From Actinomycetes bacterium (GTDB lineage: Bacteria > Actinomycetota > Acidimicrobiia > Acidimicrobiales > Bog-793), in the NCBI GenBank assembly GCA_021796535.1, contig JAKABW010000016.1:1-41517 (forward strand): DNA of 41,517 nucleotides, read 5' to 3'. Numbering within the stretch: the first letter of the stretch is position 1; every line of letters starts with the position of its first letter. Position numbers and translations under genes: made by a program. Shown here one piece after another: positions 34,515-41,517 of the stretch. A model generated the notes under the pieces. It was not told where the DNA came from. It was given only the letters and a program-made list of their open reading frames with translations, and made no database searches.

Positions 34515-34520
34515 ATTCTA
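34515..34520 (-). promoter_or_regulatory. Putative -10 element (TAGAAT) of a leaderless mRNA for the first MFS pump
   Basis: On the minus strand TAGAAT is followed by AAGAGC and the ATG at 34508 (6 nt). Confidence 0.45.
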
Positions 34521-34727
34521 TTGTCCGTCTGCCGCACTTTGTCAGTTTTGACAGCTTTTACTTTTTTGGATGTGCGAAAGGCATTTCCGAATCGAAGATG
34601 AGCTCTTTAAAAAGAGATATCATTGCGTCTTTTCTCTAAAATGTTACGGCGCTGATTTGTAAGTAGGAAATAATCGTAGTATTTTGATAGTCAGTATTTA
34701 TCTACGACATGCAAAAATATGATCATT

Positions 34728-34756
34728 TTGTAGAGTATTTATTATTGATCTATGAT
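34728..34756 (+). promoter_or_regulatory. Sigma70-type promoter for the Kelch-repeat surface protein
   Basis: TTGTAG (34728-34733) and TATGAT (34751-34756) are 17 bp apart in a strongly A/T-rich stretch. A leader of about 55 nt and a good SD (ACGGAGG) precede the ATG at 34819. The rest of the 310-bp divergent region holds no gene. Confidence 0.5.
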
Positions 34757-34818
34757 TAGAAAATAGCAATGCTACTACATGTACGAGCATATTTTTGATA
34801 AAGAAGACGGAGGTTATT

Positions 34819-37353
34819 ATGAGATTTTGGGAAAAATTAGCAAAAGATAAATATGACGGCGGTAAAGGTTCTTGCTTTTCCGGAGAAAATGCAAAAGCCT
34901 GTAAAGATACCGGTAAGATACCAAATTGTTTGTCAAGGTTCAGATCCGTTTCGCGAAACAATATAGCGAAGCTCAAAAATACAAATTTGCACTACGTCAT
35001 GGCGCCTTTCTTGCTTTTGACGGGTTATGTGGGTGTTTCGCTTGGCATATCGGCCGCTACTCCCGCCGCGGCGACAACCGTGCCGCAGCAACTCAATACC
35101 TTTGTATCCACCGGTTCTCTTCCGCAAAGTCTGATCGGAGCAACGGCGACTTTGCTCGACAACGGCGACGTACTTGTGGCAGGCGGCAGTACGGGAAGCG
35201 TTTCCTCACCGGCGGCGACAAATGCGGCAGAGCTATACAATCCCTCAACAGGAACTTTTCTTGCCACGTCACCTCTGCCTACGGCCCTTTATGACGCAAC
35301 GGCGACTTTGCTCGACAACGGCGACGTACTTGTGGCAGGCGGTCTTTCTTCTACCGGGACGGCGCTTGCTTCGGCCGAGCTCTATAATCCGGCTTCGGCT
35401 GCCTGGACCCAGGTGTCGGCTATGGCTACTCCGACGTTTAACGCGGCTGCTACCGTGATGGGCAACGGTGAGGTGCTGATAGTCGGGGGACAAACCGGTT
35501 CGCTGCCTTCCGGGACGACCACTTCGACGACCACTTCGACGACCACGACCGCCGCACCCGTGACGACCACTTCGTCGACGACGACGACATCGTCCGCCGT
35601 GACGACCACTTCGTCGACAACGACCACAACCATCCCTCCGGTAACGAGCTATTCGGCCACCGCATCGGCGGAACTGTTTGATCCCGCGTCGAACTCTTTT
35701 GTAACCGCTTCTTCTCTGGGCACCGGGTTGGCGGATACTACGGCGACTTTGCTCGGCAACGGTGACGTGCTGATAGCCGGAGGATTGACGGGAACCGGGA
35801 GTTCGGAAGTGCCAAGCAACGAAGCCTATGTTTTCGTGCCTCCGCCCACGGGGCAAACAGGGCCGGGCACAATGACGAAAGTAGGAGTTTTGCCTATTGA
35901 CGTTGCTTCGGCATCCGCAGACAGACTGCCCAACGGCGACGTACTTGTGGCCGGGGGCAAGACAGTGGTGAACAACGTATGGACGGCCAGCGCCGGTACG
36001 TATCTTTACAACCCTGCCACATCAAGTTTTAGCGCTACGGCGCAGCTGTCGACGGGGCATGACAAAGCTTCGATGACACAATTGCCGGACGGCAACATCT
36101 TGATAGCCGGAGGCATTACGGGAAATATTTCCGCCGGTCAAACCACTTCCGCCGCCGAAATTTACAATACGGCAACTTCCTCATGGAGCGGAACGGGGTC
36201 ACTGGTGACCGCGAGGGCAGGCGCCGACTGCGTTTTGATAGCCGGAGGATACGTTCTGTTTACGGGAGGTTTTACTTCGACGGGATCGGCTCTTTCCGCC
36301 GCCGAGCTTTATTTTGGAGGTATCCAGCCAAGCTTTACCAGTGTGGGAAGAGGAATTTTTGTGGCGGGGAGAAGTCACAGCGTTTTGATTACGGCAACCG
36401 GATCACCGGCTCCGACGTTTAGCGAATCCGGCCCTCTTCCGCAGGGACTCACATTTTCCGACTTGGGCGGTGGCAAAGCCGAGATTGCGGGAATACCGGC
36501 AAGCGGTTCCGAAGGCGTGTACAGTATTTTGATCACGGCTTCGAACGGCCTGACCTCTCCTTCCCAGAGCTATTCGCTGATCATACGGTACCCCGCCGTG
36601 ACGGGTTATCTGGAGGTAGGCCAACAGGGAAAGATCTACAACTACGGAAGCGCAAAGTCCATGTCCAATCTTTCTTTCAATCCCAGGTTGCGCCGAGTTG
36701 TGGCGGTAGTCTCGACGGCTGACGGCAAAGGCTATTACGTGGTGACTCAATTGGGCAATATATTCAATTACGGCGATGCCAAGTTCCACGGATCGCACGC
36801 CCGCGGGCGTTTGCCGCACCCCGTGACCGCATTCCAAACCGTTGACAACGGAGAAGGATATTATATTGTGACGTCCGCCGGAAATATCTACAACTACGGC
36901 AGCGCTCAGTTCTACGGTTCGACGGCACACATCAACCTGAAGTCCCCCGTGACATCGATGGCGGTGACCCCCAACGGACACGGCTACTGGTTGGTAACCG
37001 CTTCCGGCAACGTATATCCTTTTGGCAACGCGGTGGGGTACTCACATTTGTCGGTAAACCCGAGGGTGCGAAAGATAGTGGCCATTTTACCGGACAGCAG
37101 CGGGCAGGGCTATTGGTTGGTTTCCAGGCTCGGAAATGTCTACAACTACGGCAACGCCGGCTTCTACGGTTCAAAAGCACGGTTCAGGCTTCCGGCCCCC
37201 ATCGTGGCAGCGCAGGCAGATATCGACGGGAAAGGCTATGTGCTGATTTCAAGCCGGGGCAATACGTACAACTTCGGCAGCGTGCATTTTTACGGCTCGC
37301 CGGCCCATCAGAAAATACCTGTTCCGATCAGTGCGGCCACTCTCAATTACTGA
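34819..37353 (+). CDS. Exported Kelch / Ig-like / Acidimicrobiia-type repeat surface protein
   Basis: The protein has 844 aa; the ATG is chosen for the ACGGAGG SD (an in-frame TTG at 34795 has none). A 57-residue hydrophilic Lys/Cys-containing N-tail precedes a hydrophobic segment (58-80, MAPFLLLTGYVGVSLGIS) that acts as a long signal peptide or anchor. Kelch-type blades (TATLLDNGDVLVAGG...SAELYNP) fill about 90-230 and 275-505, interrupted by a Thr/Ser stalk (about 231-274). A putative He_PIG-type Ig domain lies at about 510-590. Five or six C-terminal repeats follow (GYWLVSRLGNVYNYGNAGFYGS style, about 594-844). Expected at the cell surface, perhaps in adhesion or carbohydrate binding; no catalytic residues seen. 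Confidence 0.88.
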   Translation: MRFWEKLAKDKYDGGKGSCFSGENAKACKDTGKIPNCLSRFRSVSRNNIAKLKNTNLHYVMAPFLLLTGYVGVSLGISAATPAAATTVPQQLNTFVSTGSLPQSLIGATATLLDNGDVLVAGGSTGSVSSPAATNAAELYNPSTGTFLATSPLPTALYDATATLLDNGDVLVAGGLSSTGTALASAELYNPASAAWTQVSAMATPTFNAAATVMGNGEVLIVGGQTGSLPSGTTTSTTTSTTTTAAPVTTTSSTTTTSSAVTTTSSTTTTTIPPVTSYSATASAELFDPASNSFVTASSLGTGLADTTATLLGNGDVLIAGGLTGTGSSEVPSNEAYVFVPPPTGQTGPGTMTKVGVLPIDVASASADRLPNGDVLVAGGKTVVNNVWTASAGTYLYNPATSSFSATAQLSTGHDKASMTQLPDGNILIAGGITGNISAGQTTSAAEIYNTATSSWSGTGSLVTARAGADCVLIAGGYVLFTGGFTSTGSALSAAELYFGGIQPSFTSVGRGIFVAGRSHSVLITATGSPAPTFSESGPLPQGLTFSDLGGGKAEIAGIPASGSEGVYSILITASNGLTSPSQSYSLIIRYPAVTGYLEVGQQGKIYNYGSAKSMSNLSFNPRLRRVVAVVSTADGKGYYVVTQLGNIFNYGDAKFHGSHARGRLPHPVTAFQTVDNGEGYYIVTSAGNIYNYGSAQFYGSTAHINLKSPVTSMAVTPNGHGYWLVTASGNVYPFGNAVGYSHLSVNPRVRKIVAILPDSSGQGYWLVSRLGNVYNYGNAGFYGSKARFRLPAPIVAAQADIDGKGYVLISSRGNTYNFGSVHFYGSPAHQKIPVPISAATLNY
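35140..35342 (+). repeat. Perfect 47-bp direct repeat within Kelch-blade coding sequence
   Basis: Bases 35140-35186 and 35296-35342 are identical (offset 156 bp = 52 codons, one Kelch blade). Partial copies (GGCAACGGTGA and GACGTGCTGATAGCCGG types) occur near 35755 and 35935. Exact DNA identity across 47 bp indicates recent blade duplication or gene conversion. Confidence 0.85.
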
Positions 37354-37468
37354 TAATTCAATTTTTCAATATTCTCAGAAAACTCACAGATTATATTCAG
37401 TCCAATCAGAGAATGAGGGTGCAAGATATAAGTGTGACAAAAACTCAAACTGAAATATTGAAATAGAT

Positions 37469-37517
37469 CGAACCGAATGCCTGGATCCTCTCCCCCCTGG
37501 GATCCAGGCATGGTTCG
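37469..37517 (+). other. Strong stem-loop with a C6 loop (6C-RNA-like or terminator)
   Basis: A perfect 12-bp stem ATGCCTGGATCC/GGATCCAGGCAT (37477-37488 and 37500-37511) is extended by CGAACC/GGTTCG (37469-37474 and 37512-37517) across a 2-nt bulge. The 11-nt loop TCTCCCCCCTG holds six consecutive C. It lies 116 bp past the surface-protein stop and 100 bp before the protease start. No T-run follows. A C6 loop on a long stem recalls actinobacterial 6C RNA, which however has two such loops; only one is seen here. Confidence 0.6.
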
Positions 37518-37616
37518 TAGGGACACGGTTCATGTGACCCGGTTTAAAAAATATTTGGTGAGAGAAGTCAAGAATTGTCTTACTATGGTATTAACAAGTG
37601 GAAAGGGATGATGAGC

Positions 37617-39260
37617 ATGGCTGAATTTGATGAGACGAGAAACGGTGATTCAGCGCCCCAAACAAACGGCGGCAACATACCTCCGCAAGATGGCCCCGCG
37701 TCGGCTTCCGAACAACAAACATCTCAGGGTTTGGGCAATCAGACCGGCGGTTCCTCTCCTTTGAACGATGCATATTTTGGGTGGTGGGACCAACAACGAA
37801 ACACCGAGAACAATCAGAGCACGGACCCCTCCGCCGCCGCAGGCGGTACTTTAGGGTCTTCCGGGCAACCCCATGACACCGATCCCGGATATGTTGCAGC
37901 GGGGCAGCCGCCGTATACGACGGCACCGGGATCGCTACAGGGTGGAAATGCCACGGGGGCTTGGGTTCCTCCGTCGTTACCGCCTTGGTCTTTGCCACAA
38001 TACAATGCAGAACAGCAACCTCATAACCACAAAACCTACAAGAGACTGCTTGCTTCCGTCATGGGTGTGGCTCTTTTGGCGGGAGGTCTGGGGGCCGGTC
38101 TTGGATTTGCTTTCAGGGGCAATCAGACACCCGCAAGCGCTTTGGGGCCGACCAATCAGTCCCCGTCTTCCGGCCTCTCAAATTCCGGAAGCGTTACGCC
38201 AACCTCGCTTGCTCCTCAGGCCAGCAGCAGCACGAATTTGGTGCAAAAGATAGCCAATGAAGTGGAACCGGCCGTAGTGGATATCAATACGGTTGTGGAG
38301 TCGCAAAGTCTGGGTTCGGAGCAGGCAGCCGGCACGGGAATGATTATTTCGTCAAGCGGATTGATCATGACGAACAACCATGTCGTCAACCAGGCAGCAC
38401 AGATAAGCGTGACGATTCGCGGCTATTCGGGCAGTTATCCCGCTCATGTCGTGGGAGAAGATCCGAAAGATGATGTCGCGTTGATCAAGGTGAACGGGTT
38501 TTCGCATCTGCCGACGGTGACTTTTGCAAATTCCTCTAAGGCTACTTTGGGAGAAGGCGTAATTGCCATAGGCAATGCCTTGGGGCAGGGCGGTACTCCG
38601 ACGGTGGTCACCGGCGAAATATCCGCCGTGGGTCGTACCATAACGGCAAGCGACCAATTGACCGCCGCCAGCGAAACTTTATACAACATGATACAGACCA
38701 CGGCTCCCATTGAACCAGGAGATTCCGGAGGCCCTCTGGTCAATACTTCCGGACAGGTCGTCGGAATGGATACCGCCGCACTGACGGCAAGTCTGGGAGC
38801 CACGCAGGGTTACGCCATTCCCTCCAACAGGGCTCTCAGGTTGATCGGTGACATCAAAGCGGGCAAAGCCATAGACGGTGTCCAAATCGGTCTTCCCGCG
38901 TTCCTCGGAATCTTTTACCAGCCTCCGGCAACCGCCGTGCCCGCCAATCCTTTCGGCGGTTTATTCAACAATCAAGGGAATATCAGCGGAACATCCGGTT
39001 CTTCCGGGGTCGGCAATTCCGGTCAGCAGACGAAAGGAGTGACTATCAGTTCCGTCGCCCAAAACGGAGCCGCCGAAAGGGCAGGGCTTGGTTCCGGCGA
39101 CATCATAACCGCTTTGAACGGGGTTGCCACGCCGACGGGGAGCGCCCTGCACACGCAGATAGCCAAGTTCAAACCGGGAGATAAGGTAAATGTCACCTAT
39201 GTTTCTCCGACAGGCACGACCGGCACGGCAGTGGTCACGCTTGGCGGATTGCCGGACTAA
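37617..39260 (+). CDS. Membrane-anchored HtrA/DegP-type serine protease with PDZ domain
   Basis: The protein has 547 aa. The start is the ATG 9 nt after AAAGGG; earlier in-frame codons (TTG 37575, ATG 37608, ATG 37611) have poor spacing. Residues 1-140 are a Gln/Pro/Gly-rich disordered cytoplasmic tail, a TM helix lies at about 144-167, and a Ser/Thr linker follows. The trypsin-like S1C domain has the triad His255 (MTNNHVV), Asp286 (PKDDVALIKV) and Ser370 (PGDSGGPL). The PDZ domain is at about 470-545 (GVTISSVAQNGAAERAGL, GDIITALNG). It degrades or refolds misfolded envelope proteins outside the membrane. Monocistronic, ending at a strong terminator. Confidence 0.95.
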   Translation: MAEFDETRNGDSAPQTNGGNIPPQDGPASASEQQTSQGLGNQTGGSSPLNDAYFGWWDQQRNTENNQSTDPSAAAGGTLGSSGQPHDTDPGYVAAGQPPYTTAPGSLQGGNATGAWVPPSLPPWSLPQYNAEQQPHNHKTYKRLLASVMGVALLAGGLGAGLGFAFRGNQTPASALGPTNQSPSSGLSNSGSVTPTSLAPQASSSTNLVQKIANEVEPAVVDINTVVESQSLGSEQAAGTGMIISSSGLIMTNNHVVNQAAQISVTIRGYSGSYPAHVVGEDPKDDVALIKVNGFSHLPTVTFANSSKATLGEGVIAIGNALGQGGTPTVVTGEISAVGRTITASDQLTAASETLYNMIQTTAPIEPGDSGGPLVNTSGQVVGMDTAALTASLGATQGYAIPSNRALRLIGDIKAGKAIDGVQIGLPAFLGIFYQPPATAVPANPFGGLFNNQGNISGTSGSSGVGNSGQQTKGVTISSVAQNGAAERAGLGSGDIITALNGVATPTGSALHTQIAKFKPGDKVNVTYVSPTGTTGTAVVTLGGLPD

Positions 39261-39286
39261 AATCGAATCCAAAAAATAAGTCTGAC

Positions 39287-39320
39287 AATACTCCCGTCCC
39301 GTGTGGGACGGGAGTATTGT
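39287..39320 (+). terminator. Intrinsic terminator after the HtrA-type protease gene
   Basis: A perfect 15-bp stem, CAATACTCCCGTCCC / GGGACGGGAGTATTG, with a GTGT loop is followed by TTGTTTAG. It lies 26 bp past the stop codon. Confidence 0.88.
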
Positions 39321-39448
39321 TGTTTAGATCGAAAATGTTTTTTGGGGAAGGCCGGTTTCTGTATGATTCAACGGGGCTGTTTCTGAACGCTTGCCTCGTG
39401 TAAAAGTCATATTTATGAATGAAATAATATTTTGCTTTATGGTGCAAT

Positions 39449-39877
39449 ATGGATGAAAATGATGTCATAGCTATGGTAAAGCTCAATGGCGGCCGAGTGA
39501 CAATGCCGCGACGCGCCATTCTAAAATCTCTTTTGAATGCCAAGGAGCACATGACGGCGGAAGAACTCGCCAAGCTGGTCAGGGAAAAATACCCGGATAT
39601 TCATATATCTACCGTCTATCGCAATTTGGAGGAATTGGAAAAACTGGGGGTGGTGATCCACACTCATTTTTTACATGGCCCTGCAACTTATCACTTGGAA
39701 AGTGAAATTCACGTGCATTTGGTCTGTGAAGTTTGCGGAAACGTGGCGGAGGTTCCCCTGGATTCACTCAATCCGTTTATCCGCGAGATCAAGAAGAACT
39801 TTAGCTTCTCGGTTAACCCCAAGCATTTTGCCTTACAGGGTGTATGTAGTATTTGTGCTAAAAACAGCGAAAATTAG
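39449..39877 (+). CDS. Fur-family metalloregulator (Fur/Zur/PerR type)
   Basis: The protein has 142 aa. The N-terminal winged helix has GGRVTMPRRAILKSLLNAKEHMTAEEL and the recognition helix HISTVYRNLEELEKLGVV. The dimerisation domain has HVHLVCEVCGNVAEV (first CxxC, His-rich metal site HVH) and a second CSIC pair near the C-terminus (structural Zn). It is a DNA-binding repressor responding to Fe, Zn or peroxide; the exact metal cannot be decided. There is no SD; TATGGT lies 5 nt before the ATG. It ends 7 bp before the convergent MFS gene. No Fur-box-like palindrome was recognised in the window. Confidence 0.92.
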   Translation: MDENDVIAMVKLNGGRVTMPRRAILKSLLNAKEHMTAEELAKLVREKYPDIHISTVYRNLEELEKLGVVIHTHFLHGPATYHLESEIHVHLVCEVCGNVAEVPLDSLNPFIREIKKNFSFSVNPKHFALQGVCSICAKNSEN

Positions 39878-39884
39878 GCTTATT

Positions 39885-41417
39885 TTACTCGGGCTCATTT
39901 TTGATGGCAACGTAACTGATCAAAGCGGATACAAACAGGATGACCCCGGCCGCAAGGAGGGCATAGTGGAGCCCCTCTCTGAATGCACTATAGGCAGCCG
40001 TAATGACTTGGCCGACGATATTTCCGTACAGACTCTTGTCCCCCGATGTGTTTCTCGGTATATTGCCTGTCTCGATGGCGTTGAGCACCAACAGCTGGAA
40101 TACAGAAGGTATTTTCAATGCGCTGAGTTTGTGGACCAGATAGCTGCTCAAACTGCCGTTTACCAATGACCCCAAGACGGCCACCCCCAAGACAGAACCG
40201 AGTTCGCGGCTGGTATTGGCGGAGGAGGCTGCCACCGAGGAATGCTCCGGCGGCACCATATCCAGTACCACCAATATGGCGGGAACGACCGCGGCCCCGA
40301 ATCCCATGCCGGCAAGGCCCAGATAAAGAGGCAGCATCCCTGAGGGCGTATAGGACTGCAGGGCTTCCATCGAGAGGAGGATACCGGCGGCTGCGAGGAG
40401 ACATCCTCCCGATATAAACAACTTGTGACCGTATTTACCGATTTTTCTGCCTGTCGTCAGAGAAGACAAAATCATTAAACACGTCATTGGTAAAAAATCT
40501 ATGGCTATCCTATAGCCGGAGTAGTTGAGTACTTCTTCCAAATACAGCGCCGTGAAAAAAAATATGGCAAATATCCCGAAAAACAGTGTGAAACCTATCA
40601 GCAGTGCTCCGCTGAAAGAGGAGTTGCGAAAATAAGAGACGGGAAGCATGGGGTTTTGCGATCTTTTTTCCGAGATGATAAAGAGCGGCAGCAAGACGGC
40701 CGCCGTGACAAAGAGGCTGATTGTAACGGGGCTGGCGTAGCCGTATGATTCTCCGAGAATAATTGCAAATGTGACAGCGGACAGCAAGGCAGTGCCTGTC
40801 ACGAAACCGCTGATATCAAGTTTCGTATTCGATTTGTCAAAACTTTCCGGGACGGTTTTTGCTGCCAGCAAAGCCAACATAACGGCCGCGATGAAGTTAA
40901 ACCAAAATACGTATCTCCAGGATCCGGCATCCGTCAGGATGCCCCCCAAGACCGGACCGCAGGCAAGAGCCAATCCGGCTACCGCAGCCCAGATCCCGGT
41001 GGACTTTGCCCTTGCATTATGCTCCCGGTAGACGTGTCTGATAATGGACAGGGTGCCTGGTTCTGATGCCGCGGCCCCTATGCCCATGACGGCTCTCCCC
41101 AGTATTAAAATATCAGGATTTGGGGCAAGCGCCGAGAGCAGGGAACCGAGAGAAAAAACGGTGATGCCCAAGATCAGTAATTTTTTTCTTCCGAATTGAT
41201 CCGCAAGGTTTCCCGCCAGCAACATGAGGCTGGCAAAAGGCAAGGCATAGCCGTTGACGACCCATTGCAGTTGGGCAACTCCGGCATGCAGATCCAACTG
41301 GATGTTGCCGAGTGTTACGCTGACGATGGTGGTGTCCAGAAAGGTAATAAACAGTGTCAAACAAAGCACAACCAAAATCGGCCGGTTGAGTTTCGGCATG
41401 GCCGGTACAGAGTTCAC
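39885..41417 (-). CDS. DHA2 (EmrB/QacA)-type MFS drug/proton antiporter
   Basis: The protein has 510 aa with about 14 TM helices. TM1 is LFITFLDTTIVSVTLGNI (DHA2 D-TTIV motif). It also has WVVNGYALPFASLMLLAGNLADQFGRKK (motif A), RAVMGIGAAASEPG (motif B) and WAAVAGLALACGPVLGGIL (motif C, antiporter). It differs clearly in sequence from the pump at 32976-34508, so the two are paralogues rather than a recent duplication. The GTG at 41417 has no SD; the ATG at 41399 is an alternative start. It converges on the Fur-family gene. Substrate unknown. Confidence 0.93.
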   Translation of the reverse strand: MNSVPAMPKLNRPILVVLCLTLFITFLDTTIVSVTLGNIQLDLHAGVAQLQWVVNGYALPFASLMLLAGNLADQFGRKKLLILGITVFSLGSLLSALAPNPDILILGRAVMGIGAAASEPGTLSIIRHVYREHNARAKSTGIWAAVAGLALACGPVLGGILTDAGSWRYVFWFNFIAAVMLALLAAKTVPESFDKSNTKLDISGFVTGTALLSAVTFAIILGESYGYASPVTISLFVTAAVLLPLFIISEKRSQNPMLPVSYFRNSSFSGALLIGFTLFFGIFAIFFFTALYLEEVLNYSGYRIAIDFLPMTCLMILSSLTTGRKIGKYGHKLFISGGCLLAAAGILLSMEALQSYTPSGMLPLYLGLAGMGFGAAVVPAILVVLDMVPPEHSSVAASSANTSRELGSVLGVAVLGSLVNGSLSSYLVHKLSALKIPSVFQLLVLNAIETGNIPRNTSGDKSLYGNIVGQVITAAYSAFREGLHYALLAAGVILFVSALISYVAIKNEPE

Positions 41418-41497
41418 AGTTTATTAAACTACTCCATACTTTTTCCTGTTGTAGTCGTATGACATAAACAACATATAAAATTAAGCCTTAAGTGATG

Positions 41498-41517
41498 AGG
41501 TAACCTTTCGGTTACCT
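41498..41517 (+). other. Perfect hairpin at the window end
   Basis: AGGTAACC-TTTC-GGTTACCT forms a perfect 8-bp stem with a 4-nt loop and runs into the window edge, so any T-run is not visible. It lies 81 bp upstream of the MFS gene start (which reads leftwards). It may terminate a gene coming from the right or be a leader element. Confidence 0.45.

Noticed and set aside
35512-35640. CRISPR-like array in the ACGACCACTTCG-type repeats
   Set aside because: These are in-frame Thr/Ser codon repeats inside a coding sequence, with no unique spacers.

Overview
The window looks like chromosomal DNA of a moderate-GC actinobacterium, most probably Acidimicrobiia. The pointers are: a secreted protein ending in GYWLV...N(V/I)YNYG(N/S)A.FYGS repeats (a surface-protein style I associate with Acidimicrobiia); Thr/Ala-rich stalks in exported proteins; several apparently leaderless genes (TANNNT, exactly 6 nt, then ATG/GTG); a 27-codon bL37-like ribosomal protein gene; and an actinobacterial-style MetRS and PepN. 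No database search was possible, so taxonomy is inference.

Left end (1-4.7 kb): the 3' part of a large RTX-like, Gly/Ser/Asn-rich protein; a single-pass membrane protein with an N-terminal beta-rich domain, a Thr-rich stalk and an exported C-terminal domain; and, convergent to them, a DUF4280 PAAR-like spike-tip protein. The membrane protein resembles the actinobacterial 'hydrolytic protein' that I recall near cytoplasmic contractile injection system (CIS) genes. This may be the edge of a CIS locus that continues to the left.

4.7-12.2 kb: an aldo/keto reductase diverges from a soluble PRC-MgtE_N-CBS protein. Next comes an SLC11/NRAMP-type transporter whose metal-site motifs are altered (DPGN to DAGG, MPH to APW), as expected of the Mg2+-transporting NRMT branch. 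It is followed with almost no gaps by a GT4 glycosyltransferase, a SAM methyltransferase and an alpha-toroid (terpene-cyclase-like) protein. 12.2-14.8 kb: M1 aminopeptidase N on the minus strand.

15-20.4 kb: gcvT, then a tandem glycine riboswitch, then gcvP and a PfkB-family kinase. The riboswitch lies between gcvT and gcvP and is followed by a hairpin whose loop is complementary to the gcvP Shine-Dalgarno sequence. gcvH is absent. 20.4-21.6 kb: a decayed IS1182-family transposase.

21.6-25.6 kb (minus strand): an unknown 202-aa protein, a PAS-PAS-GGDEF protein with a degenerate EAL domain, and a TrmA/RlmD-type RNA m5U methyltransferase. 25.8-32.7 kb: GDPD phosphodiesterase, bL37-like micro-gene, DUF192-like protein, rsmI, tatD, a secreted protein on the minus strand, and metG, a mostly housekeeping RNA/translation block. 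33-41.5 kb: two DHA2-type 14-TM efflux pumps, a Kelch/Ig/repeat surface protein, a C6-loop hairpin, a membrane-anchored HtrA-type protease with a strong terminator, and a Fur-family regulator convergent with the second pump.
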